In this document: positions 1-9,626 of the stretch, piece by piece
How positions within the stretch are numbered: the first letter of the stretch is position 1
Layout of the letters: every line of letters begins with the position of its first letter
NCBI RefSeq assembly: GCF_015354615.1
Contig: NZ_JACAVQ010000001.1
Span: 744,001 to 808,000 of the forward strand
Direction of reading: 5' to 3'
DNA length: 64,000 nt
Origin: Aliidiomarina indica
GTDB taxonomy: Bacteria; Pseudomonadota; Gammaproteobacteria; Enterobacterales; Alteromonadaceae
The notes under the pieces: generated by a model
Databases searched by the model: none
Told to the model about the DNA's origin: nothing
What the model saw: only the letters and a program-made list of their open reading frames with translations
Program-made: the position numbers and the translations under genes

Positions 1-352
1 CTTTGATGTGATCGTCACGACTAACCTGTTTGGTGACATCCTTTCGGATCTATGTGCAGGCTTAGTGGGTGGCTTAGGCATGGCGCCAGGCGCAAACATT
101 GGTGAAAAATGTGCGATTTTTGAAGCGGTTCACGGCTCTGCTCCGGATATCGCCGGTCAGAACTTAGCAAATCCAAGCTCCGTCATTCTTGCCTCTATTC
201 AAATGCTGGAACACTTGGGTATGCATGAGCAAGCCGAGAATATTCTCAACGCATTGCGGGATGTGATTGAATCTGGTGACCGCACGACCCGCGACCTTGG
301 CGGAAAGCACGGTACCACAGATTTTACTCAAGCGATTCTTGACCGCTTATAA
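1..352 (+). CDS. NAD-dependent isocitrate/isopropylmalate-type dehydrogenase, C-terminal part (5' end outside window)
   Basis: The reading frame is open from the first base and ends with TAA at 350-352. The visible 116 residues are the C-terminal part of the isocitrate/isopropylmalate dehydrogenase family. The segment [17 protein letters not shown] is the signature around the metal-binding aspartates, and [12 protein letters not shown] is the conserved cofactor-pocket motif. The spacing and the absence of the larger NADP-type insertions favour the short NAD-dependent isocitrate dehydrogenase over monomeric or E. coli-type Icd. Isopropylmalate or tartrate/homoisocitrate dehydrogenase cannot be excluded without the N-terminal half. 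The product would act in the cytoplasm, making 2-oxoglutarate for the SucAB complex encoded further on. Confidence 0.8.
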   Translation, partial: FDVIVTTNLFGDILSDLCAGLVGGLGMAPGANIGEKCAIFEAVHGSAPDIAGQNLANPSSVILASIQMLEHLGMHEQAENILNALRDVIESGDRTTRDLGGKHGTTDFTQAILDRL

Positions 353-366
353 GCGATTGAATATTG

Positions 367-396
367 AAAAAAGACCACGCTCGCGTGGTCTTTTTT
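367..396. terminator. Bidirectional Rho-independent terminator
   Basis: A perfect GACCACGC / GCGTGGTC stem is flanked by six A on the left and six T on the right. It therefore works in both directions. It sits between the dehydrogenase stop and the convergent rlmM stop and should end both transcripts. Confidence 0.9.
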
Positions 397-420
397 ATGC
401 TCGAAGTTGCGGTGCAACGC

Positions 421-1491
421 TTAAGTTTTCAGTTTGCGCCGCAAATAAACTGTGATCTCTTCACGGTCGTGATAAAGATGCTTGGCACTTAATTCGTATC
501 CCCACACTTCGGCTTCATCTAAGCGATCACGAATCGCCTGCATATATTGTTGCACTGCCCCGTAACGCTTCTTCATTGGGAGTTTTAGGTTAAACATAGC
601 GTCATGGCACCATTCACCAATAAACCAGTCCGCCATAAGGTGCGCTACACGCACAGGTTTTTCTACCATATCGCATACTAACCAGCGTACGTTCTTGCGC
701 TTAGGTAAGAAAGTAAAGCCATCTTCGCGATAATGATTTACTTGTCCTGAGTCCATTAACCCCTGATCCATAGGACCATTATCCACAGCGGCAACCATCA
801 TATTGTGATAGACCAATACCGAGGTCCATCCGCCCGGACTGGCGCCAAGATCCACCGCGCGCATACCAGGCTCCACACGCTTTTCTAGCTCTTGCGCCGG
901 GATCATCACTTTAAAGCCTTCTGCCAATTTTGCTGCTGAACGCGACGGAGCGCCTTTTGGGGTGCGAATTCTAGGAATCCCCATAGGAAAAGGGGCGTGA
1001 TTGTAGCTATAGGAATAGCCCAACATGACCGCATGAGTACTCCGAAACAACACATGCAATACCGGACGATTAGCCACTTCATCCTTCGTTAATAAGTCAG
1101 CAGCGCGCAATGCATTTTCAAATGGGTGAGCAATCTTTTTGCACAATGGTGATAACGCACGACCATCATTGGTATCCGTGGTTTCAAGCCAAAGACGACC
1201 GGCCAATTGAACACCTTGAAAAGCGTCCACCATGGGACTAATACGATCATCAACAGGTAAGTTATTTAACTCCCCGACTTTGACAAATAGCTGACGCACA
1301 AAAATAAGATCGGCCACCGGCAGTTTGCGAGCCAAGTGATCGCCTTCTTCCGATTTGCATTCAAAGATAACCAGGGCTGAGTTCGGTTGCGTTTTGCAAA
1401 AGCCATACACACCTAAAGCACCTGCGCGCTCTTGAATTTCAGCGGCGCACTCACCTTCAAATCCCGCGCGGCAATACAACACAACAGACAT
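421..1491 (-). CDS. rlmM: 23S rRNA (cytidine(2498)-2'-O)-methyltransferase RlmM
   Basis: The 356-residue length fits RlmM. An N-terminal THUMP-like RNA-binding region is followed by a Rossmann 2'-O-methyltransferase domain. The SAM-binding motif VDLGASPGGW lies near residues 213-222 and the downstream WLVCDMVEKP carries the catalytic-site aspartate. The enzyme methylates the ribose of C2498 in 23S rRNA in the cytoplasm. It is the last gene of a leftward run, 10 bases after the hydrolase gene. The gcvA...rlmM neighbourhood matches E. coli (gcvA-ygdD-rlmM), with ygdD replaced here by a hydrolase. Confidence 0.95.
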   Translation of the reverse strand: MSVVLYCRAGFEGECAAEIQERAGALGVYGFCKTQPNSALVIFECKSEEGDHLARKLPVADLIFVRQLFVKVGELNNLPVDDRISPMVDAFQGVQLAGRLWLETTDTNDGRALSPLCKKIAHPFENALRAADLLTKDEVANRPVLHVLFRSTHAVMLGYSYSYNHAPFPMGIPRIRTPKGAPSRSAAKLAEGFKVMIPAQELEKRVEPGMRAVDLGASPGGWTSVLVYHNMMVAAVDNGPMDQGLMDSGQVNHYREDGFTFLPKRKNVRWLVCDMVEKPVRVAHLMADWFIGEWCHDAMFNLKLPMKKRYGAVQQYMQAIRDRLDEAEVWGYELSAKHLYHDREEITVYLRRKLKT

Positions 1492-1501
1492 AAGTATTTC
1501 T

Positions 1502-2092
1502 CTAGTTAATTCGTTCTTGAATAAATTGATCGATCATCGCCACAACCTGCTGCCAACCTGCTTCCGGGCTCACTCCAGTTCGCTTCGGGGCCACTAAATC
1601 GTGATTTGCAGCGTCCACCCAATGCACGCTAGCAAATTTAGGCAGGGTTTGTGATGTCACCCATGATGCATTACCAAAGGGATCCCGACTGCCCTGAATA
1701 ATTAAACTCGGCACCTCGGCACAGGCTAAATCATCAATACGGTGCCGTTCTTGCTTTCCCGGTGGATGAAAAGGAAAACCTAAACCAATCATGCCCTGGG
1801 CATTCAATGTCTTCGCGGTGCGAGCTGCCACACGAGCACCCATGGATTTTCCCATCACAAACAACGGTTGTGTATCATCCCGACGCTGTTGGACTACATC
1901 AATAAAGTGCTGATCAAGGATGGCGGCACGATCTGGAGGACGCTTTTTACCAGTTTGTTGCACTTTTTGCCAGTAAGGAAAGGTGACCCGTTGAACTATA
2001 TAGCCTTTATCTTCTAATAGCCGACTTATGTTCCGCATAAAGTCGCTGTCGTGCCCGGCGCCAGCGCCGTGGGCAAATGCGATATGTACCAT
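1502..2092 (-). CDS. Small alpha/beta hydrolase of the KANL3/Tex30-like family
   Basis: This is a 196-residue single-domain alpha/beta hydrolase. The start AFAHGAGAGHDS supplies the oxyanion region. VMGKSMGARVA contains the nucleophile elbow serine (G-K-S-M-G), GSRDPFG the acid aspartate, and AANHDL the histidine. Proteins of this type are common in Proteobacteria but have no assigned substrate. The gene lies between gcvA (18-base gap upstream) and rlmM (10-base gap downstream) and is almost certainly cotranscribed with them. No signal peptide is visible, so it should be cytoplasmic. Confidence 0.8.
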   Translation of the reverse strand: MVHIAFAHGAGAGHDSDFMRNISRLLEDKGYIVQRVTFPYWQKVQQTGKKRPPDRAAILDQHFIDVVQQRRDDTQPLFVMGKSMGARVAARTAKTLNAQGMIGLGFPFHPPGKQERHRIDDLACAEVPSLIIQGSRDPFGNASWVTSQTLPKFASVHWVDAANHDLVAPKRTGVSPEAGWQQVVAMIDQFIQERIN

Positions 2093-2110
2093 AACCCGTT
2101 CCGTTTCAAT

Positions 2111-3031
2111 TTAATCCGCATTAGCGTTTAGTTCTGCGCTCTCTTGTTCGTCTCGAGTCACTTCCGACAAAATCCAATCACGAAAACGTGCCACCTTTCC
2201 GACATCCGCTTGGGTTTCCCGGCACACCATATAAAATGCGTCGGCGGTGGGCAGTGCCTGCGGAAATACCTTTACCAGATGACCGGAATCCAATTCAGGT
2301 TTAGCCAACACGCTATTCGCGAGCGCCACACCTTGCCCGTGCACGGCGGCTTTCAAAGCTAACGCCGAGTGTGAAAACACGGGGCCAGCCTTCTTAATCG
2401 GAGGCTCTTCTTGCACCAATAAAAACCATTCCCGCCACGCATTTCGCGTTTCATCGTGCAGCAACGTGTGCTGCTTTAAGTCTGCAGGCGTCTTCAATGC
2501 TTTCGGACCATTTAACAGTAACGGCGAACATACCGGAATCAGGTATTCTTTATGTAATCGATATGATGTAACGCCAGGCCAAGTGCCACGACCATAGTAA
2601 ATAGCGACATCCACATGGTCTGTTAGCGATCCGGTAATTTCATCCACTGCCTTTAAGCGTACGTCAATTTCCGGGTGCGCTTCATGAAATCGACTAAGGC
2701 GTGGAACCAACCATAAGATGGCAAACCCCGGAGGAACACACACAGTTAACGCTCCCTGCTCACTCGCTAACATAATCTTCGATGTGGCAAGGGTGAGTTG
2801 TTCAAACATTTGACGAATATCTAAGTAGTAGCTCTGCCCTGCTTCAGTAAGCAACAGCGCGCGATTGCGCCGAATAAACAACGCAATTCCCAGATACTCT
2901 TCCAGAGTTTTTACCTGATGAGAAACTGCCGCCTGAGTCACAAATAACTCTTCGGCCGCTTTTGTAAAACTCAGGTGACGAGCCGCAGCTTCAAATGATT
3001 TGAGTGCGTTCAGAGGGGGTAATTTACGCAT
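2111..3031 (-). CDS. gcvA: LysR-family transcriptional regulator, GcvA type
   Basis: The 306-residue LysR protein begins MRKLPPLNALKSFEAAAR, the characteristic GcvA N-terminus. The helix-turn-helix follows at about residues 20-45 (LSFTKAAEELFVTQAAVSHQVK), then the two-lobed effector domain. GcvA controls the glycine-cleavage system in E. coli, and gcvA next to rlmM is a conserved gammaproteobacterial arrangement. The gcv operon itself is not in this window. Assignment to GcvA rather than a paralogue (for example AmpR-like) rests on the N-terminal match and the synteny. Confidence 0.85.
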   Translation of the reverse strand: MRKLPPLNALKSFEAAARHLSFTKAAEELFVTQAAVSHQVKTLEEYLGIALFIRRNRALLLTEAGQSYYLDIRQMFEQLTLATSKIMLASEQGALTVCVPPGFAILWLVPRLSRFHEAHPEIDVRLKAVDEITGSLTDHVDVAIYYGRGTWPGVTSYRLHKEYLIPVCSPLLLNGPKALKTPADLKQHTLLHDETRNAWREWFLLVQEEPPIKKAGPVFSHSALALKAAVHGQGVALANSVLAKPELDSGHLVKVFPQALPTADAFYMVCRETQADVGKVARFRDWILSEVTRDEQESAELNANAD

Positions 3032-3089
3032 GCAGGCACTCCGTGCTCGATTTTCTTTGGCCTAGTGTACCAGTGCGCTCACAGAATGC

Positions 3090-4124
3090 CTATGTAGTAG
3101 CCTTTGTTTTACTTTTACGGCGTTTTTTATCAGCGTACATCTCGGCATCAGCACGCTCCAAAATTGCTTCATCAGACTCATCAAATTGGGCAGACACCAC
3201 CCCAATACTGGCTCCCGCGTAATCAACGACCTTATCCTCAAGAAGATAAGTACCAATAATCGCCTGTGAGAGACGTTCTTTAAATGCAGGGAGATCATCG
3301 ACTTGCATCGTTGAAGGCCAACCAAGTACCACAAATTCGTCGCCACCAACCCGTGCTAATACATCGCCTTGACGCAATATGGTCCGCAAACGCTCGCACA
3401 ACTGCAGTAAAAACCGGTCCCCCGCATCATGGCCATAGGTATCGTTAATATATTTAAAGTTATCTAAATCAATAAAGGCTAAATGAAACGGCTGTGAGGT
3501 TCGTTTTACAACCGATTGCGCTCGCTTCATTTCTTTCTCTAATCCGCGACGATTGAACACGCCTGTTAACGGATCGAGCAGCGCAGAAGCGGCGTAAGCT
3601 TGGTTTTGTTCGTGTAATTTTGCAATAAGCTCTGAGCGCTGCAACTGCCAACTAATGAGCTTGGCACAGACACCTAATAAACGCAGAGCTTCCTCACCCA
3701 CGTCTTGAGATGTGCGACTAGCGCCACAGAGCGTCCCTACAACCTCGCCATTTACGCCTTGCACCGGTTGGCTCACATAAGTGGTAATCCCAAGCTCGCG
3801 CGCCGCATCGGAATCACCCCAGACACCGGCCACGTTTCCGGTAAATATCCGCCCGTCATCTAACGAGCGCTTGCAAAGGGTATCCCGCCAAGGCACTTGC
3901 AGTCCCTCAGGAATTAAGGGCTCGTCATTTGTATTTGTTGCGAACATAATCTTTTGGAAGGCCCGCTCTTGATCGATCGACGTTAAGTACGTCGACTCCA
4001 AACCCGTCACGTCCGACAACAAGCCTAACAAGGGCCTGACAAAATGCTCTAAGTCTGACTCATCCGCTCCTTGGTCTTCGACGACTTGCGCCAAGGTGTC
4101 GAGCAAATTATGCATAGCACACAT
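3090..4124 (-). CDS. Diguanylate cyclase with N-terminal GAF domain
   Basis: Residues of about 5-160 form a GAF sensor domain (for example YVSQPVQGVNGEVVGTLCGA). Residues of about 190-340 form a GGDEF domain with an intact active site (RVGGDEFVVLGW). An RxxD inhibitory site (RQGD) lies exactly five residues before it, so c-di-GMP feedback is expected. No transmembrane segment is seen, so the protein should be cytoplasmic. The frame extends to a TTG at 4154. I prefer the ATG at 4124, although 4115 is also possible since a GGGGAT sits before it. The C-terminus is strongly basic (KKRRKSKTK). It is 58 bases upstream of gcvA in the same direction. Confidence 0.9.
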   Translation of the reverse strand: MCAMHNLLDTLAQVVEDQGADESDLEHFVRPLLGLLSDVTGLESTYLTSIDQERAFQKIMFATNTNDEPLIPEGLQVPWRDTLCKRSLDDGRIFTGNVAGVWGDSDAARELGITTYVSQPVQGVNGEVVGTLCGASRTSQDVGEEALRLLGVCAKLISWQLQRSELIAKLHEQNQAYAASALLDPLTGVFNRRGLEKEMKRAQSVVKRTSQPFHLAFIDLDNFKYINDTYGHDAGDRFLLQLCERLRTILRQGDVLARVGGDEFVVLGWPSTMQVDDLPAFKERLSQAIIGTYLLEDKVVDYAGASIGVVSAQFDESDEAILERADAEMYADKKRRKSKTKATT

Positions 4125-4286
4125 ATCCCCATGATCGAATGAATAGCGGCACAACGCGCTGCACGTAGTGAATAATAACCTACACTAGCACATCTCCCCT
4201 CGCTGCTCATGCCTGTACATTAAACCCTACACGATCAGCAAAAACCCTGCAAAGTGATTGCAATAAAAACCGGATTAAGCGATTTT

Positions 4287-4862
4287 CTAGTTTTTATCTG
4301 CGTTTATCTCAAGCAGTAGTTTCTGAAAATACGGTGCACCAAGGGCGCGGGCATGGCGAATGTTACGTTGTGGAATATTCTCTGGGTCGCGCCAGTCCTC
4401 AAGTGCAGCGCTGACATCATCTTCGCGCAAGATGTGCAGTAACGGAAACGGGGAACGATTGGTAAAATTCGAAGGATCCGATGCCTGAGTTCCGGCAAAT
4501 ACATAGTCAGGATGAAAGCTGGCTATTTGGTATATGCCCTCATAATTTGCTTGGGCAAGCCAAGCGTCGGCATCGGCAACGATATCTAAGTAATCGTAAA
4601 AATCAGTTCCCATGTGTTCTAACACCAACAGACTTGTGGCGGTCGTTTCATGTTCATCAAGGTAGATACACTCGTCGCGAATTTCTCGCAATAAATCGAC
4701 TACGGTTGTGGCCTTTAACAAGCGGTACCGTATACGTTCTGCGCGTAAAACGGGCTTTGCGAAAGGGCAAAAATTGTGCGCCACCACAACCCGCTCCAGC
4801 CAATTCTGGGTGATGATTAACTTCCGATCGTACTGTGCTGACTCTCGATTGTCGTTGTGCAT
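4287..4862 (-). CDS. DUF1415 family protein
   Basis: This 191-residue cytoplasmic protein matches the DUF1415 pattern. It opens with an ITQNWLERVVVAHNFCPFAK stretch and has conserved HPDYVFAG and NRSPFPLLHILRE segments. The family is widespread in Gammaproteobacteria and Betaproteobacteria and has no proven function. The open frame begins at a TTG (4880), but the ATG at 4862 has a purine-rich AAGCGAG before it and is the better start. It stands alone: the next gene on the same strand begins more than 150 bases downstream. Confidence 0.85.
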   Translation of the reverse strand: MHNDNRESAQYDRKLIITQNWLERVVVAHNFCPFAKPVLRAERIRYRLLKATTVVDLLREIRDECIYLDEHETTATSLLVLEHMGTDFYDYLDIVADADAWLAQANYEGIYQIASFHPDYVFAGTQASDPSNFTNRSPFPLLHILREDDVSAALEDWRDPENIPQRNIRHARALGAPYFQKLLLEINADKN

Positions 4863-5067
4863 ACTCGCTTGTTCTTTCAAGGCTGATCATCGAAGCGAAC
4901 AGTTTACATTTTTTCTAAGCGTTGAACAGGCTATCTCGTGACTCCATTGCTAAACTATGAGCAAATATTGAAAATAGTGAACATGCGACCTAAAGGAACA
5001 CTATAATGGAACCCGTTGTCGTAAAGGAATGCACATTCAAGCAACTAACATTCACTAAGGTGGGTTG

Positions 5068-8000
5068 ATGACATCGCGGATTTTATTTCCCCTGGTGGTT
5101 CGCGGCCTACTCATCCTTGTCATTCTTATTGTAGTGGCACTCTTGGGCCTGTACGCGCTTCGTGCGTGGGTGTTTCAGCAGCTTAACGAAGTGGGCGTGC
5201 AAGCGGTGGAGTATCGCATCGACAAAGTACGCTTAACGCAACTACAGCTATCCGACATTTCCTTCGATTATTTAACCGACGCAGGTACCATTCCTATTGC
5301 CGCTGAACAGCTGCAGGTAAAGTGGCACTGGAGTGCCACCCGCTTCTTACCCTTACCGGCGCTGACTTCAGCCCATATCTATCGCCCCAATGTAACCCTG
5401 CCGGCGTCGCTATTTGCTGCGGAGGAACGTGCTGATGCGGACACGCTCATGGATATGTTGCCAGCTTTCTTACATCACGCTGATTGGTTACATCCGTTTG
5501 ATCAAAACAACAGGTACCTTGACGGCTTTAGCCAAGCACACTTGGAACATGCGCAGCTCGCTATCGCGCCTGACAATGAATTTTCGGAGCGTCCTTCGTA
5601 TCAGTTCCATTTTTCTCTGGCACTTCTGCGTGAGTCCGCATCTGAGATTCAGTTGCAAATCGATGTACCCAAACAAGACTATCTTCCTTCGTTGCAGTCG
5701 GAGCATCAATTTACATGGAAAAAACGGGGCGCGAGCGGCGCACAAGTCACATCTACCCATCAGGTTGAGCTCGGCAACCCATCCCTTCCATTTGATTTTA
5801 GAATCGATCTCAACTACCAAAACAGCACGCAGGCTCCTTTAGACACCATTGCATTTCAGCTAGACACTCATTTACAAGTGAACGATGTAACGATGTCCGT
5901 GGCCGCACTCAGTGAAACCTATCCGCTTTTTGCTGATATAGCCCAATTGCTGCATGATTTCCCAAGCTCTGAGAACAGCGAATTTAGCTTACACGCCGAG
6001 CTAACCTCACACATACACAGCCCGTTAAGACAATGGCCACAATCAACTCAGGGTTCCCTCCAGATCATGCTACGGGATACCCCAATAGGCCATTTTTCTA
6101 TCCAAAACACCTTAACGCCCGTTGACCAACACGCCCAGTTGCAAGGGCAATTTACGGTGGCGCAAGAGAGCGAAGCTCATCTTACGTTAGCCCAACTAAG
6201 AGCGCGCTGGCCGGCGATTGCTCACCTGTTACCTGAAAGATTAGATGACCGTGAGCCGCACATTGATGAAGACAATATTGACGTTCCTTCGTTGCTAACA
6301 GCCAATTGGCAACTCGATTGGCAACAAGATAGCGCGAGTTGGAATGGCACAATTCACAGTCACACCGACGCCCCTTTCACTATTGCGCTACCCGATTATG
6401 GATGTACCAACGCCTCCCTAGCCACCACCCTGAGTCTGCGTGATAACGTCATTACTCAGGCTCGAATGGATGCCAACGGCCAAATGACCGATATGCGCAT
6501 TGTGCAACAGCAACAGCCGTTGCACTGGCCGTTTTCATCGCTGAATTGGTCACTGTCGATAGCAAACACATCTGCTTTGTCTTTCCCGTTAGTTGCATCT
6601 GACAGCCTGTCTGAGGCGTCGCAATGGCAAGGACAGCTGAACGCAGGCTCTATCGAGACGACAGATGCCGCCTCTCATCTTGAGCTCGAAATGCCTTTTC
6701 AATTTACCCTAAACCCCACACTCAGTGAGAACCAGACCGATAACCTAAACCCTGTGCAACATTGGATCCGTTTCGAACAGTCGGATATACGCTTAGTGTG
6801 GCGCCAAGAGCGTATTGATTTAGACCCTAGCCTGAGCCTCGAATCACCGAGGTTAAGCCTCTCAGGGGCCATACAGCCGCGGCAAGCTGGATGGCAGTTA
6901 AGCCTCAACGAACCACTGCAACTGAGCGGTCATGTTGTTTTTGCTGGCGACGAGACGCCCTTACTTCGCACTCCTTTTACATTTAACTATCGAACGGATT
7001 CTATTTTTTGGGGCGAGCAAGGCATTGAGAGCGATGGTCGTAGTGAGCTTGCACTGCCTAATTTGGCCTTCGACCCGTTGCTTGCTCAAACGTGGCGTTG
7101 GCAAGCCAATACGCAACTACAGTCAGCTCCATTCCAATTTAGGTTTGAACGCGCAGAGTTAAGTAATAGCCATGGCTTGCGTGTGCAACATCATGGACGT
7201 ATGGATGAGCAAGGATGGTTGGTCGACTGGAATATGACGGATATATTCTTTCTAGCCGGCAACCCGATCGTGCGGACGTGGGCGGATTGGCCCGAGTTAC
7301 TCCAGCTGCAACGCGGGCGCATGGGCGCGTCCGGACAGGTCAGCGGAAGCTTTCAGACATCGGCACCCGCATTTAACCTAAACGCGACACTGAATTTTAT
7401 GGACGTTGTTGGCGTTTACGACACCACGAGCTTTGGCGGACTCAATGGCGAGGTGCAACTGCAGCTCGATAATAGTGGTGTGGGACTGCTCACCGACAAT
7501 CTGCGGGTGCTGCGGATAAATCAGGGTATCGAACTAGGCCCCTTTGCCTTGCGGGGTAGCTATCAAGGCACCTACCCGCAACTGCAAGCAATGCTAATTG
7601 AGGATAACCTTCTGCCCCACGGTGAGTTATATGTTGACGAGTTAGCGCTGGGTCTATTTGGCGGCTACGCGCGGGTTCAGAACGCCCATTTCTCGTTGGT
7701 GGGAGAAGCCTTTACCATTCCTATCGAACTACTCGAGCTTGATTTAAGCCAAGTGCTCACTCAATACCCCGCCCCCGATCTGACGGGCACGGGGCGATTT
7801 TCTGGTACGTTGCCGCTGCGCGTATCAGCCCACGGCGTGAGTATTGAACGAGGTATTATTTCAGCAATTCCGCCCGGCGGTGTTTTAAATTATCGCTCTG
7901 AGCGGGCTGCTGCTCTGGGGCGCTCGAATCCGGCCATGCGCATCCTTACTGATGCGTTCGATCACTTCGAATATGAGCGCCTCGACGGTGAGGTTATTTA

Positions 8001-8199
8001 TCAAGAAGATGGGGCCTTGGAACTTGTCCTGCGATTGCATGGTCAAAATCCACAGATGCTTGGCAGTCGGCCCATTCATTTGAACTTAAGACTCGAAGAA
8101 AACTTGCCAGCACTTATAACTGGCTTACAATTATCCAATAAAGTGAATGACATTATTCATCAACGGGTACAACAGAAGTTTTTGGAATCATTGCGATAG
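5068..8199 (+). CDS. ydbH: YdbH family intermembrane lipid-transport bridge protein
   Basis: The protein is 1043 residues. An N-terminal membrane anchor (about residues 7-29, LVVRGLLILVILIVVALLGL) is followed by a long periplasmic AsmA/TamB-like region rich in alternating beta strands. The C-terminal part (AIPPGGVLNYRSE, then the DAFDHFEYERLDGEV motif) is the dicarboxylate-like domain typical of YdbH. YdbH, TamB and YhdP are partly redundant in carrying phospholipids to the outer membrane. The ATG at 5068 is chosen over the adjacent TTG because AAGG sits seven bases upstream. ynbE and ydbL follow directly, as in E. coli. Confidence 0.92.
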   Translation: MTSRILFPLVVRGLLILVILIVVALLGLYALRAWVFQQLNEVGVQAVEYRIDKVRLTQLQLSDISFDYLTDAGTIPIAAEQLQVKWHWSATRFLPLPALTSAHIYRPNVTLPASLFAAEERADADTLMDMLPAFLHHADWLHPFDQNNRYLDGFSQAHLEHAQLAIAPDNEFSERPSYQFHFSLALLRESASEIQLQIDVPKQDYLPSLQSEHQFTWKKRGASGAQVTSTHQVELGNPSLPFDFRIDLNYQNSTQAPLDTIAFQLDTHLQVNDVTMSVAALSETYPLFADIAQLLHDFPSSENSEFSLHAELTSHIHSPLRQWPQSTQGSLQIMLRDTPIGHFSIQNTLTPVDQHAQLQGQFTVAQESEAHLTLAQLRARWPAIAHLLPERLDDREPHIDEDNIDVPSLLTANWQLDWQQDSASWNGTIHSHTDAPFTIALPDYGCTNASLATTLSLRDNVITQARMDANGQMTDMRIVQQQQPLHWPFSSLNWSLSIANTSALSFPLVASDSLSEASQWQGQLNAGSIETTDAASHLELEMPFQFTLNPTLSENQTDNLNPVQHWIRFEQSDIRLVWRQERIDLDPSLSLESPRLSLSGAIQPRQAGWQLSLNEPLQLSGHVVFAGDETPLLRTPFTFNYRTDSIFWGEQGIESDGRSELALPNLAFDPLLAQTWRWQANTQLQSAPFQFRFERAELSNSHGLRVQHHGRMDEQGWLVDWNMTDIFFLAGNPIVRTWADWPELLQLQRGRMGASGQVSGSFQTSAPAFNLNATLNFMDVVGVYDTTSFGGLNGEVQLQLDNSGVGLLTDNLRVLRINQGIELGPFALRGSYQGTYPQLQAMLIEDNLLPHGELYVDELALGLFGGYARVQNAHFSLVGEAFTIPIELLELDLSQVLTQYPAPDLTGTGRFSGTLPLRVSAHGVSIERGIISAIPPGGVLNYRSERAAALGRSNPAMRILTDAFDHFEYERLDGEVIYQEDGALELVLRLHGQNPQMLGSRPIHLNLRLEENLPALITGLQLSNKVNDIIHQRVQQKFLESLR

Positions 8200-8237
8200 T
8201 CACGCATGCGAAGACATCGCAAAACCAGTGAGGATTT

Positions 8238-8489
8238 ATGGAACCTGTCCGTCGCCAACTGAATCAGGCTCGCCGCCGCTCCCGCACCACGGGTGTGCGC
8301 GTCAGTATGCTTGCAGCTCTTGGGTTTGCTGTGTTCAGTCTCGGCACCGTTGGTTGTACACCGACAGTGCAAGTTGCAACACCCGAACCTATCACTATCA
8401 ATTTGAACGTAAAAATTGAGCATGAAATCTATATTCGCGTTGCCCGCGAACTTGATGAGATGTTCAGTGAATCAAGCGGTCTATTTTAA
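8238..8489 (+). CDS. ynbE: YnbE-like outer-membrane lipoprotein
   Basis: The 83-residue product has a basic N-terminus, a hydrophobic segment and a lipobox ending GTVGC near residue 40. The mature part (VATPEPITINLNVKIEHEI) matches the YnbE core. In E. coli YnbE is an outer-membrane lipoprotein that joins the C-terminal end of YdbH by beta-strand augmentation. The N-terminal extension before the signal core is unusually long (about 20 residues), so translation could instead begin at the internal ATG (residue 24, MLAALGFAV). A GAGGAT ribosome-binding site directly precedes the upstream ATG. Confidence 0.9.
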   Translation: MEPVRRQLNQARRRSRTTGVRVSMLAALGFAVFSLGTVGCTPTVQVATPEPITINLNVKIEHEIYIRVARELDEMFSESSGLF

Positions 8490-8504
8490 TCAAGGATGCC
8501 AGTT

Positions 8505-8933
8505 ATGACTTTATTCCCCACTGCAGTGCGAATCGGTCTTATGAGCCTATGTGCAAGCGCCTTGCTTAGTAGCCACGCCATTGCCCAGCCAAGCGCTGCG
8601 TTCACCCCTGCGCACGTATCTGTGACCAGTTCCGCCTTTGTTGCAAGCAGCATTACAATGCAAGACGCAGCAAATTTAATTCGTGAATACAAAGATCGCG
8701 GCTATATCGGCGAAACCCGAACAGGTTATGTTGGCGTGGTTCGCGCGCAAGAACATGCTGAAGAGGTTGCACGCTTAATCAATGAAGTACGCCGTGAAGA
8801 ATATATTCGATTAGCAAAAGAAAATAATGTGCCTGTTGCTGAGATTGAGGCATTAGCTGGGCAGCGCGCTATCCAGCGAACCCAGACTGGCCATTACATT
8901 GAAGTAGATGGCGAATGGGTTCGTAAGCCCTAA
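8505..8933 (+). CDS. ydbL: YdbL family (DUF1318) periplasmic protein
   Basis: This 142-residue protein has a cleavable signal peptide (hydrophobic core SLCASALLSSHAIA, cleavage after AIA or AQP). The DUF1318 core follows: MQDAANLIREYKDRGYIGETRTGYVG and a charged helical C-terminus. In E. coli YdbL modulates assembly of YnbE with YdbH. Of two ATGs (8496, 8505) the second is chosen because AAGGA at 8492-8496 is correctly spaced only for it. It is 15 bases after ynbE. Its stop overlaps the convergent lipoprotein gene by four bases. Confidence 0.92.
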   Translation: MTLFPTAVRIGLMSLCASALLSSHAIAQPSAAFTPAHVSVTSSAFVASSITMQDAANLIREYKDRGYIGETRTGYVGVVRAQEHAEEVARLINEVRREEYIRLAKENNVPVAEIEALAGQRAIQRTQTGHYIEVDGEWVRKP

Positions 8934-9583
8934 TACGCGCAGAAAATTGCGTTCATCGGGAGCAAGCGAATATGGGTAATAAAGTATTCGGTAATAGGAT
9001 GCGGCATTGAGTTATATGAAGAGCTGCTCGGCACCACGCTGCAACTACGTATTGGAAAAACCTGCCCACTAGCATCAACGACGTGGGCATGTATTTTCAA
9101 GGTTTGCTCGAACGGATTGGATAGGGTAATCATCGTCCCTGTCCCACTTTCCCCCTGCGACATACGCACGCGCATATAACTTTTATATTCATCTTGCTGC
9201 TTATGCACCGCGATAGGCACAAGAAAGTCCCCCGACTCCACCAATTCGACATACAAGGTTTCATTGGGCATCACACTCACCGTCTCTTTTTGTATCTGAG
9301 GCCAATACAAGGGCAAACGGGTATCGAGGGTGCCATCTTCAAAGCGAACCAGTAAATCAAAATCTTCGCGACATGGAAGATCCCAACACAGTTCTTCAAG
9401 GGCATTTTGATCTCGAAATTCTAGGAGGGCTTCAACTTGACTTACGCCATCGTAGGCAACGTAATCGGAAGAATCATCAATTGCGGTAGTCGCACAACCA
9501 GAAAGTGCCAGCATACCGAACAGACAGGGTATTAGAAGACGACACTGGATAAATCTATTCAATTGAACAATCTGTTTCATCAC
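8930..9583 (-). CDS. Uncharacterised lipoprotein
   Basis: The 217-residue protein has a clear lipoprotein signal ending LALSGC (cysteine near residue 30) and a mature domain of about 187 residues that I do not recognise. Visible features are an acidic N-terminal part with a pair of cysteines (ELCWDLPCRED) that could form a disulphide. A beta-rich central region (RVRMSQGESGTGTMITLSNPF) follows. The C-terminal tail is rich in serine and hydrophobic residues (VVPSSSSYNS). After the lipid cysteine come Ala-Thr, so outer-membrane sorting is expected. It stands alone and converges on ydbL. Confidence 0.65.
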   Translation of the reverse strand: MMKQIVQLNRFIQCRLLIPCLFGMLALSGCATTAIDDSSDYVAYDGVSQVEALLEFRDQNALEELCWDLPCREDFDLLVRFEDGTLDTRLPLYWPQIQKETVSVMPNETLYVELVESGDFLVPIAVHKQQDEYKSYMRVRMSQGESGTGTMITLSNPFEQTLKIHAHVVDASGQVFPIRSCSVVPSSSSYNSMPHPITEYFITHIRLLPMNAIFCAY

Positions 9584-9626
9584 TGACGTTTTCCCATTTA
9601 TCTACAGCATAAAACAGAAATATCAG

